A stretch of DNA of 64,000 bases from Sipunculus nudus (GCA_026874595.1 CM049315.1:12402664-12466663), one strand, 5' to 3'; shown: positions 43,275-54,640, counted from the stretch's first letter. The notes: generated by a model not told the origin, from the letters alone. Made by a program: numbers and translations.

Positions 43275-43410
43275 CTTTTTCTTAGACATGTCATTCCAGG
43301 CACAAGCTTTACTTTGTACATGCAGTCTTTGTGATCCTATATCTGACGGCTGCTTCAATTTTATAGGCAAGGGCTGCAGTGTGGCTACATGCTTTTCCAT
43401 TCATTAAATA
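43275..43410 (-). pseudogene. Exon with second half of a SWIM zinc finger, frameshifted
   Basis: Minus strand reads GKACSHTAALAYKIEAAVRY and TKTACT, then an extra A in the AAAGTAAA stretch creates a TAA. In the next frame the sequence continues SKACAWNDMSKKK and ends AAAAAG|GTAAG at 43275. CSH supplies the Cys and His that pair with CTC in the next exon upstream (CxC...CxH). I could not place a good acceptor on its 5' side. Confidence 0.7.
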
Positions 43411-43807
43411 TAACATAGTTACTATGACTACAATAATCCATATAATGTCTTGATAAAGCCAGAAAAATTTTTTTTTGCATAAGCCTCTTGTAATTTGCCC
43501 TTACATTATATCCCAGTTAATATGGCAAGGAATTTTGGATTATTCTTAACCTTTTGCACTAAAAAATGACATTCAGGATGCTTAACTTCTTAACATTTCT
43601 ATCATCATCGTCATCATCATCAGATTCCTAATCTTGCAGCAATATATGAAAATGAGTATATACATGAGTGTAAAATTCAGTTCATTAAAAAAAATTATGT
43701 TTATACATATTAAAGGAGGTTTATATTTTTCGTCTCATTTTAATCTGTTTGATGTTTTATTCAAGTAAGTACAAAGACTTTACCATTCTATCAAACTATA
43801 TACTTAC

Positions 43808-44286
43808 CCTGCCATGCAGGTGCAGTGCACTGTCAGTATTTGCCCATCAGACTTGTGCAGTACAATATAAGCCTTGTACATGTTGACACGGTCACCCTGG
43901 CGTTGACTTGGTAGTACGTCGGCTTTCATGAAGATATATTCACCAACGTCATGGTGTAAAACTTTCTGGACATGACCACAAACAAAATAATTATATGAGT
44001 CAAGTGACTTGTACGCCTTCAGTTGTGATCTGGTGTAGTGGCCAGTAACCTCAACAAAATACTCATGGATATCATAGTAGAGCATCTCTGGCCAGCATGT
44101 GGGATCATCAGACCACAGACCAGCTTCAATACAGTAAGGATCAGGTAGCTGTGTACCTTTATCAGTAACCAGCTTACTGAAGTACACTTTCTGATCCTCT
44201 GCTGAAAATTGTTGAGCATATTGAGATGGTTTACTGTGTAAGCTAACAGATTCTTTGTGTGTTGTGCAAGGCGTGCTGGCAGCCAT
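43808..44286 (-). pseudogene. First exon of the SWIM/YqaJ protein
   Basis: ATG at 44286, within 110 bp of the transposon end. MAASTPCTTHKES opens 159 codons. LPDPYCIEAGLW, CWPEMLYYDIHEYF, YKSLDSYNYFVCGHV and ILTVHCTCMAG are typical of these transposon proteins. The exon ends at a GCAGG|GTAAG donor in phase 2 with the CxC half of the SWIM zinc finger. This exon itself has no break. SWIM fingers bind DNA or protein; the role in transposition is unknown. Confidence 0.82.
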
Positions 44287-44391
44287 TGTTGCTGTGTGAC
44301 CAGTGGCTGGACAATGTTTTGCCTCCAGCCGGGGTTCCGTGCATGTTAATGAGGTCAGGTCCTATTACAATGAGCCCGCGGAAAGGGGTCT

Positions 44392-44745
44392 ATAGGGCTC
44401 ATAAATACCCCCAAGAATAATTAAAAATTTGATTCAAAGAAAAGCTCCAGTATCTGAATAACTAATGCCTTGATAGCCATGATTCTTTGGATATATATTG
44501 ACCATGGACTGTTAATCAGTTCCTGCAGACTGGTGGCACTACCTGTATTTTTTTCAAATTTTTAAGCATTTTTTTCTATTTATGAGACCTTAAAATGAAA
44601 GTCGTCATCTGTCCAAAAGGCCACTGAAACCCATTTCTAAAGACTCTTCATAAAATTCATGATTTGTTTGCACTCTGGCAGTCATTTTGCTCATTGTTCA
44701 ACATTCCTTGAATTCAGCTGAGCGTCATGGGCCATGGGACACTTG
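44392..44745 (-). mobile_element. Copy E, right part after the transposon insertion
   Basis: AGGGCTCATAAATACCCCCA continues the unit interrupted at 39680. It runs through GATTCTTTGG and CAGACTGGTGGCACTACC to the far-end motif TTGAATTCAGCTGAGCGTCA and CATGGGCCATGGGACACTTG. The far-end motif has a GGCCATGGGACAC palindrome-like block also seen at 29750. Confidence 0.8.
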
Positions 44746-44769
44746 TTTACTGTACTGAGCAAAAAAAGC

Positions 44770-44910
44770 GAGCAGAAAAGTCGAACAGGAGTCGACTTTT
44801 TTTCATCGCGATGAATGCCAGCGCGATGAAAAGCATAACGTTACAAGGAAAAGCTTCAACTTGTTTGAACTGTCTCGAATTTTCTGCGCGCAGAAAAGCG
44901 CGCAAAAGAG
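44770..44910. other. Cluster of three perfect palindromes
   Basis: AAAAGTCGA (44777) pairs with TCGACTTTT six bases later. TTTCATCGCG (44801) pairs with CGCGATGAAA (44822). TTTTCTGCGCGCAGAAAA (44880-44897) is an 18-bp perfect palindrome. They lie just outside the repeat element ending near 44745. Confidence 0.85.
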
Positions 44911-44949
44911 CGTACATGGAAAACGGGCCTAACTGAACGGCGTTGTATG

Positions 44950-46900
44950 CGAAAACTTTCCCGTCATGATGGAATGACGTAACCGAGACCTCACGGTCGT
45001 CACGTGTAATTTCCCGAATATACGTTATTCAAAGGCCAGCATGTGTCAACGTTTTTTTTAAAGTAAAGGCCCGGTTGGGCTCTTCTATATCATACTGTAT
45101 TTATTGCGTGTCCTTAATTAGTTTTAACATACAGTGCACAGGCCCACGTCAGGCAGGCAGCTTCTGAAGGTTAAGTAAACCTATTTCAAGTGCGTTTGTT
45201 GTGTGAGAGGATTCCAGATCCCAGATTTTGTCCTGATTTTATTGGCTGGTACACATGTGACATCATGGACTGAATTTTATCAACAACTCAGATCTAGTAA
45301 TGCATGTTGTTTTTTTAGTAATGCATGTTGTTTTTTTATTCTCTGCTGAAAATTTTGGACTGACAGTGGCAGAAATAGGCCTACAGTGCTTTTACTGAGA
45401 TGTGCTCATGTGCTCATGTGACAGTGCTCATAGATGTGCCAATAGTTTTTGAACAAATCATACAACCTCATGTTTTTAGTGGAAAAATAGATAGAAATTT
45501 TTTTTTTCCTCCAGGAATCGGGCTTATTTTATGTTAAATCTATATCAATATTTTTTTCATAGGCAATTATGTTATATGATAATATAATGAGATTTGGAAT
45601 ACGTTTTCTTGACCATTAAGGAAGCTTGTCATGGGACCCGACGTTGAATTTAAATTCAGTCTTGTTCGAGACTGTCATGCCTGCGGGCCAATTTGTCAGT
45701 TCATGTATATACATCTGAAATAAAAGGCTGAATTATCCAAAACTGACACAATTTATAATGCTCATTTTTATCCACATATGTGTTTTAAGAACATTATTCA
45801 TTAATGTAAAAAGAGGTAAATCCACAAAAATTAGTGCAATGGACTGTGGGTAACAATTAAAGCAAGGATTGCATATTAAGAAAATGAAAAGCTATACTGT
45901 AAGATAAAGTCGTGGTATTAAAGTCACGAAATAAATTGTTATTTTGTCATAAATATTCCATTTGTTGATCAGCAAAATTGAAATTAAGGATAGAAACTTT
46001 CAATCGATATTTAAAATTAGGCCTAGGGGTGGGTTTGATGGGGATAGAAATATCACTTTCGAATGGTAGGCCTATGTAATACACACATTCTGTAGAAAAA
46101 CTGAGAAACATTCTTTTGTGATGAATACGAAACTTTTTTTAGCCGAGTAACATAATACGTTTATTGTTGATGAAAAAATAGGCTTTTATAGGCCTATAGG
46201 TTTTCTCAAACTTAAAATGGATCCCCTATGACTCTGTGACAACGTATGGAAGGCAGAGAGCAGAGGTGGCGTTCATGTACAATCATGTGATATACACAAA
46301 ATCTGTTGACGTCAGAGGCGTATTTATTAATGACGTCATTCTATTGTGTGAGGGTCAATGAACTCGATGAACGCACGTGTGACGTGAATGAGAAAGAGTT
46401 TTGAGTGTGTAATGAAGAGAAAGTCCTGCCACAGAATGCCATGCACTTTTTGGTTATATACAATTTGTTGTGAATTATTATGTTGGGGCTTTAAATACAT
46501 TTAAATGGTAGTTAGCATTAGGCTTAAATATTATAGTCCGTTCCACCAACCGTGAAATCCTATTTTTCGCGATAATTTTTGAATTTTTATATTTGAATGC
46601 GAAAAATGTGAAAAGCCTAGCTGTACTGAACAAATATCGAAATCCAGGAAAAACTCGGCAGCTGTTTACGAAATTTTGTGCCTGGTCAACTGGCAAGATT
46701 CTGCCTCGCTCGCGCATGACGTCATAAGCGGTGTTCGATTCTGCAGGAGGGAGGTAACCGCTGTTTGGCGATGTGAGTCGGTCAAACAACATATAGCAGT
46801 ACATTACTATCATTAGTTAATTTAATACGTGTATAGCCCCTAGTAGTTTTTATAGGCCTATAACGTATAGGAGCTTGCGTGTGTGTATGTTTCATGCATG
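44950..46900. other. Largely unannotated intergenic stretch
   Basis: A small direct duplication of AGTAATGCATGTTGTTTTTTT lies at about 45297 and 45317. The 46329-46560 part shares repeat blocks with 37583-38050. No gene seen. Confidence 0.45.
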
Positions 46901-46911
46901 GTTAGAGTTTC

Positions 46912-47175
46912 AGGTTAGAGCGGTCGGGTCATTGTGTAGCGTCAACAGTGAGCGGGCATTAAATATTTCAGGGCAGCAGAAAATTTCAGGGAAATGATAT
47001 TTCAGGGTGCATAAAATATTTATAGCAGGCGAGTGATGGGAGAAATTAAATAAATAAAAATATAGCAGGGTTGGCCTTTTTTGTATATGCTGGAGGGGAT
47101 TGAAAGTTGTATATGTGTTTCTGGGAAATGTCTTGAGAGGTGGCGACATCTAAAGGCCAGTTTTAGAAGCTGTCG
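46912..47175 (+). repeat. Truncated older copy of the 48.0-kb inverted-repeat element
   Basis: AGGTTAGAGCGGTCGGGTC at the left resembles the TIR of the 48003 element. GCGTCAACAGTGAGCGGGCA, TTAAATAAATAAAAATATAG and AGGTGGCGACATCTAAAGGC then match it closely. The similarity ends after AGAAGCTGTCGC at 47175, with no right TIR. Confidence 0.8.
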
Positions 47176-48002
47176 CAAGATTTTAATCGATGTGCACTGC
47201 TTATACAATGAAATATTATCTTGACAGCAATACGATATATAGATTCATTACAGTTAAAGTGATAATGAACGAATATATCTCAATATGCACCTTTATTTAG
47301 TAGAAAATAAGCGAGCACTGGTGATTTTTTAGGGGTGTACAATTTCTGAATGTAACAATAAAAAACATTTCAGGCTGTTGATTTATTCTTATGATTAAGA
47401 AATATATTTTTTTTACATTTATTTTATGACGCCGTATGTTTACCTTGAAGACCCGGTTAGTGATGATGTTAACATTGCGAACCGGAATGAGACGCGGGGG
47501 CATTCAGGTTTTCGATGATGTTTGACTGGCTTCTATCGTTGGACGTATAAAATTTAGGTTGAAATGAAGAGTACATATAGGATTTATTAAATGTAAGTTG
47601 CAAGGAAACGGTTCCTGAAAAAGAAACAGAAATATGCATACCTCGTAAGTACCAGAAGCGGACTCCATATCCAATTTTTCAGCCCCAACAACCTTTTTTT
47701 TTCATCGTATCAGACAAATTTTAATGCTGCCCCCCCCCCCCCCCCCCATTCCACTCCTTCCCAGCCAATCACTCCATCCCTCCCCACCCCACCCCACCCA
47801 TGTTGCTGAAGCTGCAACATCTGACACCAAGACTTCAATTAACCAATTAAATTAAAAAGTGTGTTTCTTCAAATGAATATTTGTATGAAAATGAAAAGGA
47901 TTTGAAAGATTGTTGGAAGGTTCAAGGATTGTTATTTCATAGCGTTATAGCATGACGTCCAGGCGACGTCTACGATACTCCACACTTTAACGTCACCCTA
48001 AA

Positions 48003-48481
48003 GGTTAGAAGGACCTATTTCCGGGTCCGGTCACGGTCGGCCCAATTTGTGGCGTCAAGAGTGAGCGGGCATTAAATATTGCAGGGCAGCAGAAAATTTC
48101 AGAGAAAAAAATTTCAGGATGCATACGATATATATGGCAGGTGGGTGATAGGAAAAATTAAATAAATAAAAAAATAGCAGGGTTGGCCTTTTTTTTTTTG
48201 CTGGAGGGGATTGAAAGATGTATATGTGATTCCTGGAAATATCTTGAGAAGTGGCGACATCTAATGGCCAGTTTTAGAAGCTGTAGCTTTCTGTCATATA
48301 CCGCGAAAATGAGATACTGAACCCCCTGTTTTTCTGGAACAAAATAAAAGTGCAGGAGGTGAGCATGATTTTGATGTATCACATGATGCCAAACACTCGA
48401 TAGAAAAAACTTTCCCAGAGCCCCCCAACACGTGCATCTTGTATGATAATATATAGGGCCTGGAAATAGGTCCCTCTAACC
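48003..48481. mobile_element. 479-bp MITE-like element
   Basis: Terminal inverted repeats GGTTAGAAGGACCTATTTCC (48003) and GGTTAGAGGGACCTATTTCC (from 48481 on the other strand) differ at one base in 20. TAAA lies directly outside both ends (47999-48002 and 48482-48485), a likely 3-4 bp target duplication. No coding capacity. It is a non-autonomous DNA transposon; superfamily not clear from the ends. Confidence 0.82.
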
Positions 48482-48959
48482 TAAAGCGTAATTTTGTTTG
48501 CTGGGTGCTGCTTTGGGGAAGTGAGAGTGGATGTGAGTGATCCGTTCATCCTGAACCTCTGAAACGTCATCTTGAACCTCTGACGTTACCTTGGAGACCG
48601 TTTGCGACTCGGGTGTGAGTGGAGACCATGTCCGTTAGAATGTGCAGGTCGCTGGCGGTCGCTTACAGATCGTTACATTTTGCTGGCAGGGGTTCCTCTT
48701 TAAAAAGCACCATCTTTAACAGGTCCTCGATGTGATTATATCCCTATAACACTAGCGAGTCAGACTGCTCATCCTCTACGAAGGAAATTTCGGCCATTCG
48801 GTCAATCATAATCAAAAGTTTCTTTCATCATTTTCCTATTTTGGTTTACCCACAGTATAATAATCTGGAGTCAGGCGATTCTGTTGAGTACAGTGGCTTG
48901 GGGCAGGTATGATGCTGAGAGCAGATGCGTAAGGTTTAGGTAATGGTACTCAATTTTGT

Positions 48960-49200
48960 TGACCGATACTCACTGGATGACAGGTGATAAAATCTGATAA
49001 TTTGAGTGACAGTTCATCCCCCGAACCGTTAGGCCACGGGTTCAGGGAGAATGGCCCGTCAAGCAGTGGCACATTTCCTTGTGCGCACAGGATGCCCGGC
49101 CGGTGAGCTGTCACTCAAACAACATTGGCTCCATGCACACCTAACTGGACTGGTATCCTTTTGCAGGCAACAGATACATAGCTACGCTAACATAGTCTTC
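48960..49200 (+). repeat. Second copy of the GAGCTGTCACTCAAA dispersed repeat
   Basis: GGTGAGCTGTCACTCAAACA and ACATTGGCTCCATGCACACC match 31275-31320. The upstream CACGGGTTCAGGGAGAATGG corresponds loosely to the first copy. Confidence 0.55.
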
Positions 49201-49509
49201 ATGTCATAGTCGGTAGATGATGCGAGAACGTAGAGGGAGCAAATTCGACCTATTATTTACTAAGAGTAGCCATAAAACTGTCATAAAGCGGCGCTTGAAG
49301 CGCAACTATGGGCGGAGCCGTGTTGAATGCCGAGTGTTTGTTAACTAGCATTTGGTTGGCTGATAGCTACCTATTACGCACAATGTTTTCAGCAGACACC
49401 GACCCGCCACCTGGTGTCTAAGTCTATCATACCATGCAGGCGGCGGTAAAATCAGTAGCAACTGTAGCTCGCCCCATATTTTTATTTCAACACGCAGATT
49501 CGAAGGGCT

Positions 49510-49680
49510 CTATATGACAACTACCCCCGGACAAATACCAACGGACAATTACCCCGATACCCCGAGACAATTACCCCCACCCCCGACAACTATCCCTCTG
49601 ACAACTACCCTGAGGGACGGTTGCCCCCCACGACAATTACCCCCAGACAATTACTCCCTGGACAATTACCCCTTGTATAG
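49510..49680. repeat. Degenerate minisatellite GACAATTACCCCC
   Basis: About ten irregular copies of GACAACTACCCC or GACAATTACCCC spaced 13-25 bases apart. Confidence 0.8.
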
Positions 49681-49791
49681 AAATTACATTTTAAATAAGT
49701 AGTTGAATTTGAAAATAATATGATGGGTGATATTTTTTAAGTTGACAAGTTGCTTCCATTGTGTATTTCAATCTTGGTTAATCAAAATACA

Positions 49792-50072
49792 GCGGGGGCG
49801 GTGGTGTAATGATTAAGGTGCAGGGGTGAGTTCGAATCCCGGTCAGATCCGCACCGTACGTACCATGACTCTTGGGCAAGGTCCTAACCGCAAGTGTGCC
49901 TCAATTATCGCAGCAGTAGAAATGTGTACCAGTAGATACTGGAAAGGTAATCTGCGATGGACTAGCGTCCCATGTGAAACTCCTAAGTCGCTTCACGCTA
50001 CAGAAACCGGGATAAGCTCCGGCCTAATGGGCTAGTAGGCTTGGGTGTAAAAAGCCCTACAGACTTTACCTG
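49792..50072 (+). mobile_element. 281-bp tRNA-derived SINE with 11-bp target duplication
   Basis: A tRNA-like head has an A box (GGTGGTGTAATGATTAAGG, 49800) and a B box (GAGTTCGAATCCC, 49829). A body follows with CTTGGGCAAGGTCCTAACCG, GATGGACTAGCGTCCC and GGGATAAGCTCCGGCC. It is flanked by ATCAAAATACA at 49781-49791 and 50073-50083, an exact 11-bp duplication. The body resembles SINE central domains widespread in marine invertebrates; the family name is not certain. Little degraded, so fairly young. Confidence 0.88.
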
Positions 50073-50756
50073 ATCAAAATACATGTGTTTTACTTGTAAA
50101 CAGCAGCAACAAAAAAGAATAGGTGATATTAATTATATTAAAAAAAATTTACATACAAGAAGTGTATAACCAAAGAAAAACCATTACATTAAATGTTCAT
50201 TACATGGACAAGTTGAGGTGAATTCCTCTCAAACAATCCAATATGTCCCGATGTCCAGTACACTTAAGGCAGCCTTTATCTGTGTATCTTACATTATCTG
50301 ACACTAATTAGACTCGCTTCCATTGTGTATTTCAAGTGGTCTCATTATATACCAGCATCATCACGATAATAAACAAATCATGAAACTCTATCATTTTATA
50401 CATATTTTTCGATGCATCCTTATTAGTGTACTATCTGTAGACTATCACGCATGCCAAAGTGTATTCATCATTCACCAATGTATATTCACCATTCGCTAAT
50501 AATCGCAAATACATATGATGTAAAGGTAAATAAAATTTGCTATAGAGAAAATAAAAAAAATATCCCTGAACAGGTGTAAAAATAAAGAGAAATGCTGTTA
50601 AGTTTTTCTTTTTAAGGAACGCGCGTACGTTAACTAATAGACGAGTTTGACTGATGGGCATTTTAATATAAGAGAAACGAGTTCATGATTAAAAAAAAAG
50701 ACTCGCACATCGCCGTTGTCGTCCCCGATGAGACATCCGCCTAACATCGTGTAATA

Positions 50757-50935
50757 CTTGGACACATCAGGCGACATCGGGTAATTCCGGGACACATCGG
50801 GGTAATACCGGGACACATCGGGCGACATCGGGTAATTCCGGGACACATCAGGCGACATCGGGTAATTCCGGGACACATCGGGCGACATCGGGGTAATATC
50901 GGGACACATCGAGCAACATCGGGGTGACACCAGGT
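50757..50935. repeat. 30-bp minisatellite
   Basis: About six copies of a 30-bp unit containing GGACACATCGGGCGACATCG and GGTAATTCC, with some half units. The minus strand is open over it (10-residue repeat MSPDVSRNYP) only because 30 is a multiple of three. Confidence 0.92.
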
Positions 50936-51534
50936 AGTCAGAAAATATTTGAGAAGATGCCGGACACCTTTGAACATGTTCAAGCATTTTTATGATCGGG
51001 ATGACAACGATTGATTGATCTTTATTTCCTCCGATTTCGCAGAGTACAAAAATCAGTACAAAAGTTATACATTGAAAAAAAATGAAAAATTGCGAGAAGA
51101 GCACAACATCATAATTATAACATTTGAATACTCATATTAACTGCGCAAAAATTGATTCCGATCTTACTTCAGTAACTCTAAACAAGCAATGAAAAAGACA
51201 CAAGAACGTATATGAAATTATAGTAATGGCGAGAATAATTAGTTCCTACCGCTTAATTCGTGTTTAAGCTGAGAAATGAAAGTTAAATGTGATTAATCAC
51301 AATAAGAACATATGTAGTTTACTTATTCCATAAAAGTACATATATAGACATTGTAACAGACTTGTCGCTATAGCTTAATTTATTTGGATATTTGGCTTCA
51401 AAACCAGACATTAATTTGTATTACACTTTTAGAAAACTTAGTTCGTGTTGCCTTAAGGCTTCAAGGACTGAGCGAATATCTTTAAAGAATTTTGCACAGT
51501 GACTTAGAAAGGTTTCATAGTCACGTTCGTCGAT

Positions 51535-53860
51535 TTATTCAGTTGGCTGACCTAAAAGTATATACAGGAAGTCTATATCTTCAAGACAATTAAGTGCTGC
51601 TGAAGTTCTAATGTTTAGTTCATCATTAATGTAACACCACAGCTGATTGCGGCCACAACTGGACACATCGCAGTGAAGGACAGCATGGTAAATTGCATTC
51701 TGGTAAACGCTGCCGCAAAAGTGACAAAGATCATTTATGGATAGCTGCTCTATCATGTCATAATATGCAACAAGCTTGACCGCAAGACAACACGCGCGCA
51801 GACAATAAGGCATACCACGAGCACAACTCCAGAACACGCAGTGTTGAGAGCGCTGCGGAAGCATTTAATTTTGTCGCAAGTTGAAATTTTCTCATTATGC
51901 AGTGACTCTTCGTGTCGAGCAATTGTGTCTGAAATTATTACCTCCCATGCTCGTTTATTTGGTAGTATAATATTGTCAAGTATAGCAGGAATATATTGCA
52001 TCAAATTATATTTTACATATAAACCCACTATGTCTGCAGACGGCCCAAGCGGTCTCGGATGCATACTACAACTTATGAATCTCTGTTTAAAAATGGGTTT
52101 ACCGGGACTTGAAGCTTTGCTTCTGTGTAGCCAACCAACAAATAACAGTTTAACCGGTCTATAAAGCTTTGAAGATACGGCACTCCAAGTAAACAGAGTG
52201 CGATGTCAGTAGTTGTTCGCGTATGGAACCCCTGACTCAATTTTACACGGAAACGGTGCATGCGCTCTAACAAAAGAAATTCATACCTTGAAAGGGAACA
52301 CCATAGCTCCGCTCCATATAAGACTGAAGGGAACACAACCGGCTTATAAAGCTTAAGACTGGTGGTTTGATTCAATCCATGTGGTCTGACTCAAACATCT
52401 GCAAGTGGGAGGAATATACCTTTTCCTTTACGACACACATCCCTTGTCCTTTCAAGAGAATTGAAGGAAGCATTTAACATTATTCCAAGGTGTTTGTGGG
52501 ATCTACATTGACTGATTTGCAGTTCTCCTAGAGACCATTGACGTCTGTAGGACATGAGATTTAAAGCCCCGGAAGATTCACCAAATGTTATAATCTTGGT
52601 TTTATCGGCATTGAAATTGACACGCCACCTTTTTGAGTACTTTAACGCAATATCTATCATTCTTTGCAGTTCACCCGGAGAAAAGGACAATAAAGTAATG
52701 TCATCTGCTTGGGTTGGACACCCTGTGTATATACACCCTGTAAAAGCACCTAGCTTATTCTCACGAAAATAAATAAACAAATCATTTATGTACAAGAGGT
52801 ACAAAAACCAAATCATTTATGTACAAGAGGTACAGAAAGGGAGATAGAACGCCACCCTGTCTGACAGACTGATTGATATCAAACCAGTCAGAAATCATCC
52901 CTTCGTATAATACCGCGCTTTGCATTTTTGTGTAAGCAATTACAATCAAACGCTAGAGTCTCCCTTTTAAACCAGATTTTATAAAGCTTTGTAAACAATC
53001 CCGCATGCCACATGCGGTCAAACGCTTTGGTACTGTCGAGGTAGCATGCATATTCTTTTGAATTTCTTTCAACTTCGTGTGCTATACATTCACTGATACA
53101 GAAGGAAGCATCCAAAGCCCCCGACCCTTGTATAAAAGCAAATTGCATCTCATCAGGGAAGGACAATCGTTGAAACTTTATATAATTTTGAATTCTAATA
53201 AGAATTACACGCTCTAGTAATTTGTTTATACAAGGCAGCAATGTGATTCCGCGGTAATTAGGGCGACGTTTCAGTGGATTTTTTTATAAGTGTCATTATC
53301 AAACCTCATTTCATGTTAACAGGAACTGATCCTGACGCTAAAATGAGTTTAAACAGGGTTAGTAAATGGTCTGACAAAACACCACTTGCGTATTTGACAT
53401 ACTCACCGCTAATCCGATCAAAGCTTGCAGCTTTCCCTTTCTTTATGAACCTAATAGCGGCAGTGATCTCGGATTGTTTAATCGGGTCGTCGAGAACAGG
53501 TGTGAAATTGTCAAGCGACCTGACAGACAACTCGTCAAGCTTAGCTTTTGTGTAATTGTAGAAGTCTTGGTCGAAATTTGGACTTTCATTCTGGGAAAAC
53601 AATTTTTCGAAGTAATTTGCCCATTCACTCATAATGGACTCAGGATTATTAACTAAGATATCATGGAATTTCATGAATTTTGTTTTATGCCCACTTTTCT
53701 TTTTACGTAATTTAGTTAGTTTCCAAAATGTAGGCATATCGCATTCACTACACAGGTCTATTTTTTCAAAAATCCCCCGTTCCTGGTCTAAGTTAAAGCT
53801 GCGCATTTATCTCCTAAATTCCCTCTTTGCCGTTTTATATTTGAGAAAGGACGGGGGCCG
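51535..53860 (-). pseudogene. Non-LTR retrotransposon, RT and C-terminal part of ORF2, several breaks
   Basis: Minus order: KYKTAKREFRR (about 53845), a stop, MPTFWKLTKLRKK (53730), ITAAIRFIKKGKAASFDRIS (53460), then after a break LLERVILIRIQNYIKFQ and YACYLDSTKAFDRMWH (53050). After another break the QADDITLLS active site (about 52700) and KRWRVNFNADKTKI follow. The C-terminal part (52375-51535) has LCLLGVPYLQSFIDRLN and a CHFCGSVYQNAIYHAVLHCD zinc-knuckle-like motif. The endonuclease is absent; the element stops at a minisatellite at 53.88 kb. Clade not determined. Confidence 0.8.
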
Positions 53861-53909
53861 GATCCTATGGAGCCCCTAAAGTGACAAACGTGATATTTTT
53901 TTTCTGGGT

Positions 53910-54640
53910 TATTATTGCGTTCCCTCGCGATCTTTTCGCGTTCCCTCGTGATCTTTTCGCGTTCCCTCGCGATAATATCGCGTTCCCTCGCGATCTTTTC
54001 GCGTTCCCTCGCGATCTTTTCTCGTTCCCTCGCGATAATATCGCGTTCCCTCGCGATCTTTTCGCGTTCCGTCGCGATCTTTTCGCGTTCCCTCGCGATC
54101 TTTTCGCGTTCCCTCGCGATAATATTGCGTTCCCTTGCAATCTTTTTGCGTTCCCTCGCGATCTTTTCGCGTTCCCTCGCGATAATATTGCATTCCCTCG
54201 CGATCTTTTCGCGTTCCCTCGCAATCTTTTTCGCGTTCCCTCGTGATCTTTTCGCATTCCCTCGCGATCTTTTCGCGTTCCCTTGCGATCTTTTTCGCGT
54301 TCCCTCGCGATCTTTTCGCGTTCCCTCGCGATCTTTTCGCGTTCCCTCGCAATCTTTTTCGCGTTTCCTCGTGATCTTTTCGCGTTCCCTCGCGATCTTT
54401 TCGCGTTCCCTCGCGATCTTTTCGCGTTCCCTTGCGATAATATTGCGTTCCCTCGCAATCTTTTCGCGTTCCCTCGCGATCTTTTCGCGTTCCCTCGCGA
54501 TAATATTGCATTCCCTCGCGATCTTTTCGCGTTCCCTCGCAATCCTTTTCGCGTTCCCTCGTGATATTTTCGCATTCCCTCGCGATCTTTTCGCGTTCCC
54601 TTGCGATCTTTTTCGCGTTCCCTCGCGATCTGTTTGGCTA
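53910..54640. repeat. 21-bp minisatellite with three unit types
   Basis: About 34 units close to GCGTTCCCTCGCGATCTTTT plus one base. Variants carry GATAATAT or AATCTTTTT in place of GATCTTTT. Variant units recur every two to four units. Because 21 is seven codons, four frames stay open for 120-320 codons, and the minus strand would spell a REREKIA heptad. Codon context and lack of flanking gene signals argue against a real gene. It directly abuts the truncated retrotransposon at 53.86 kb. Confidence 0.93.

Larger units (their letters stand above)
39681..44391. mobile_element. 4.7-kb DNA transposon with THAP/DDE transposase and SWIM/YqaJ genes (ISL2EU-like)
   Basis: The inverted ends are AGACCCCTTACGAGCC at 39681 and AGACCCCTTTCCGCGG read from 44391. 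AT flanks both sides (39679-39680 and 44392-44393). Removing the element plus one AT gives GAGCTATAGGGCTC, which matches the uninterrupted GAGCTATGGGGCTC of neighbouring repeat units, so both borders are fixed. It holds two convergent genes: transposase on plus (39835-41766) and a nuclease-type protein on minus (44286-42109). The combination of DDE transposase, YqaJ protein and AT duplication is what I recall for the ISL2EU/IS4EU superfamily. Both genes are broken. Confidence 0.88.

Noticed and set aside
50634-51104. 156-codon minus-strand frame with MSPDVSRNYP repeats
   Set aside because: It is the 30-bp minisatellite read in a frame kept open by repeat length.
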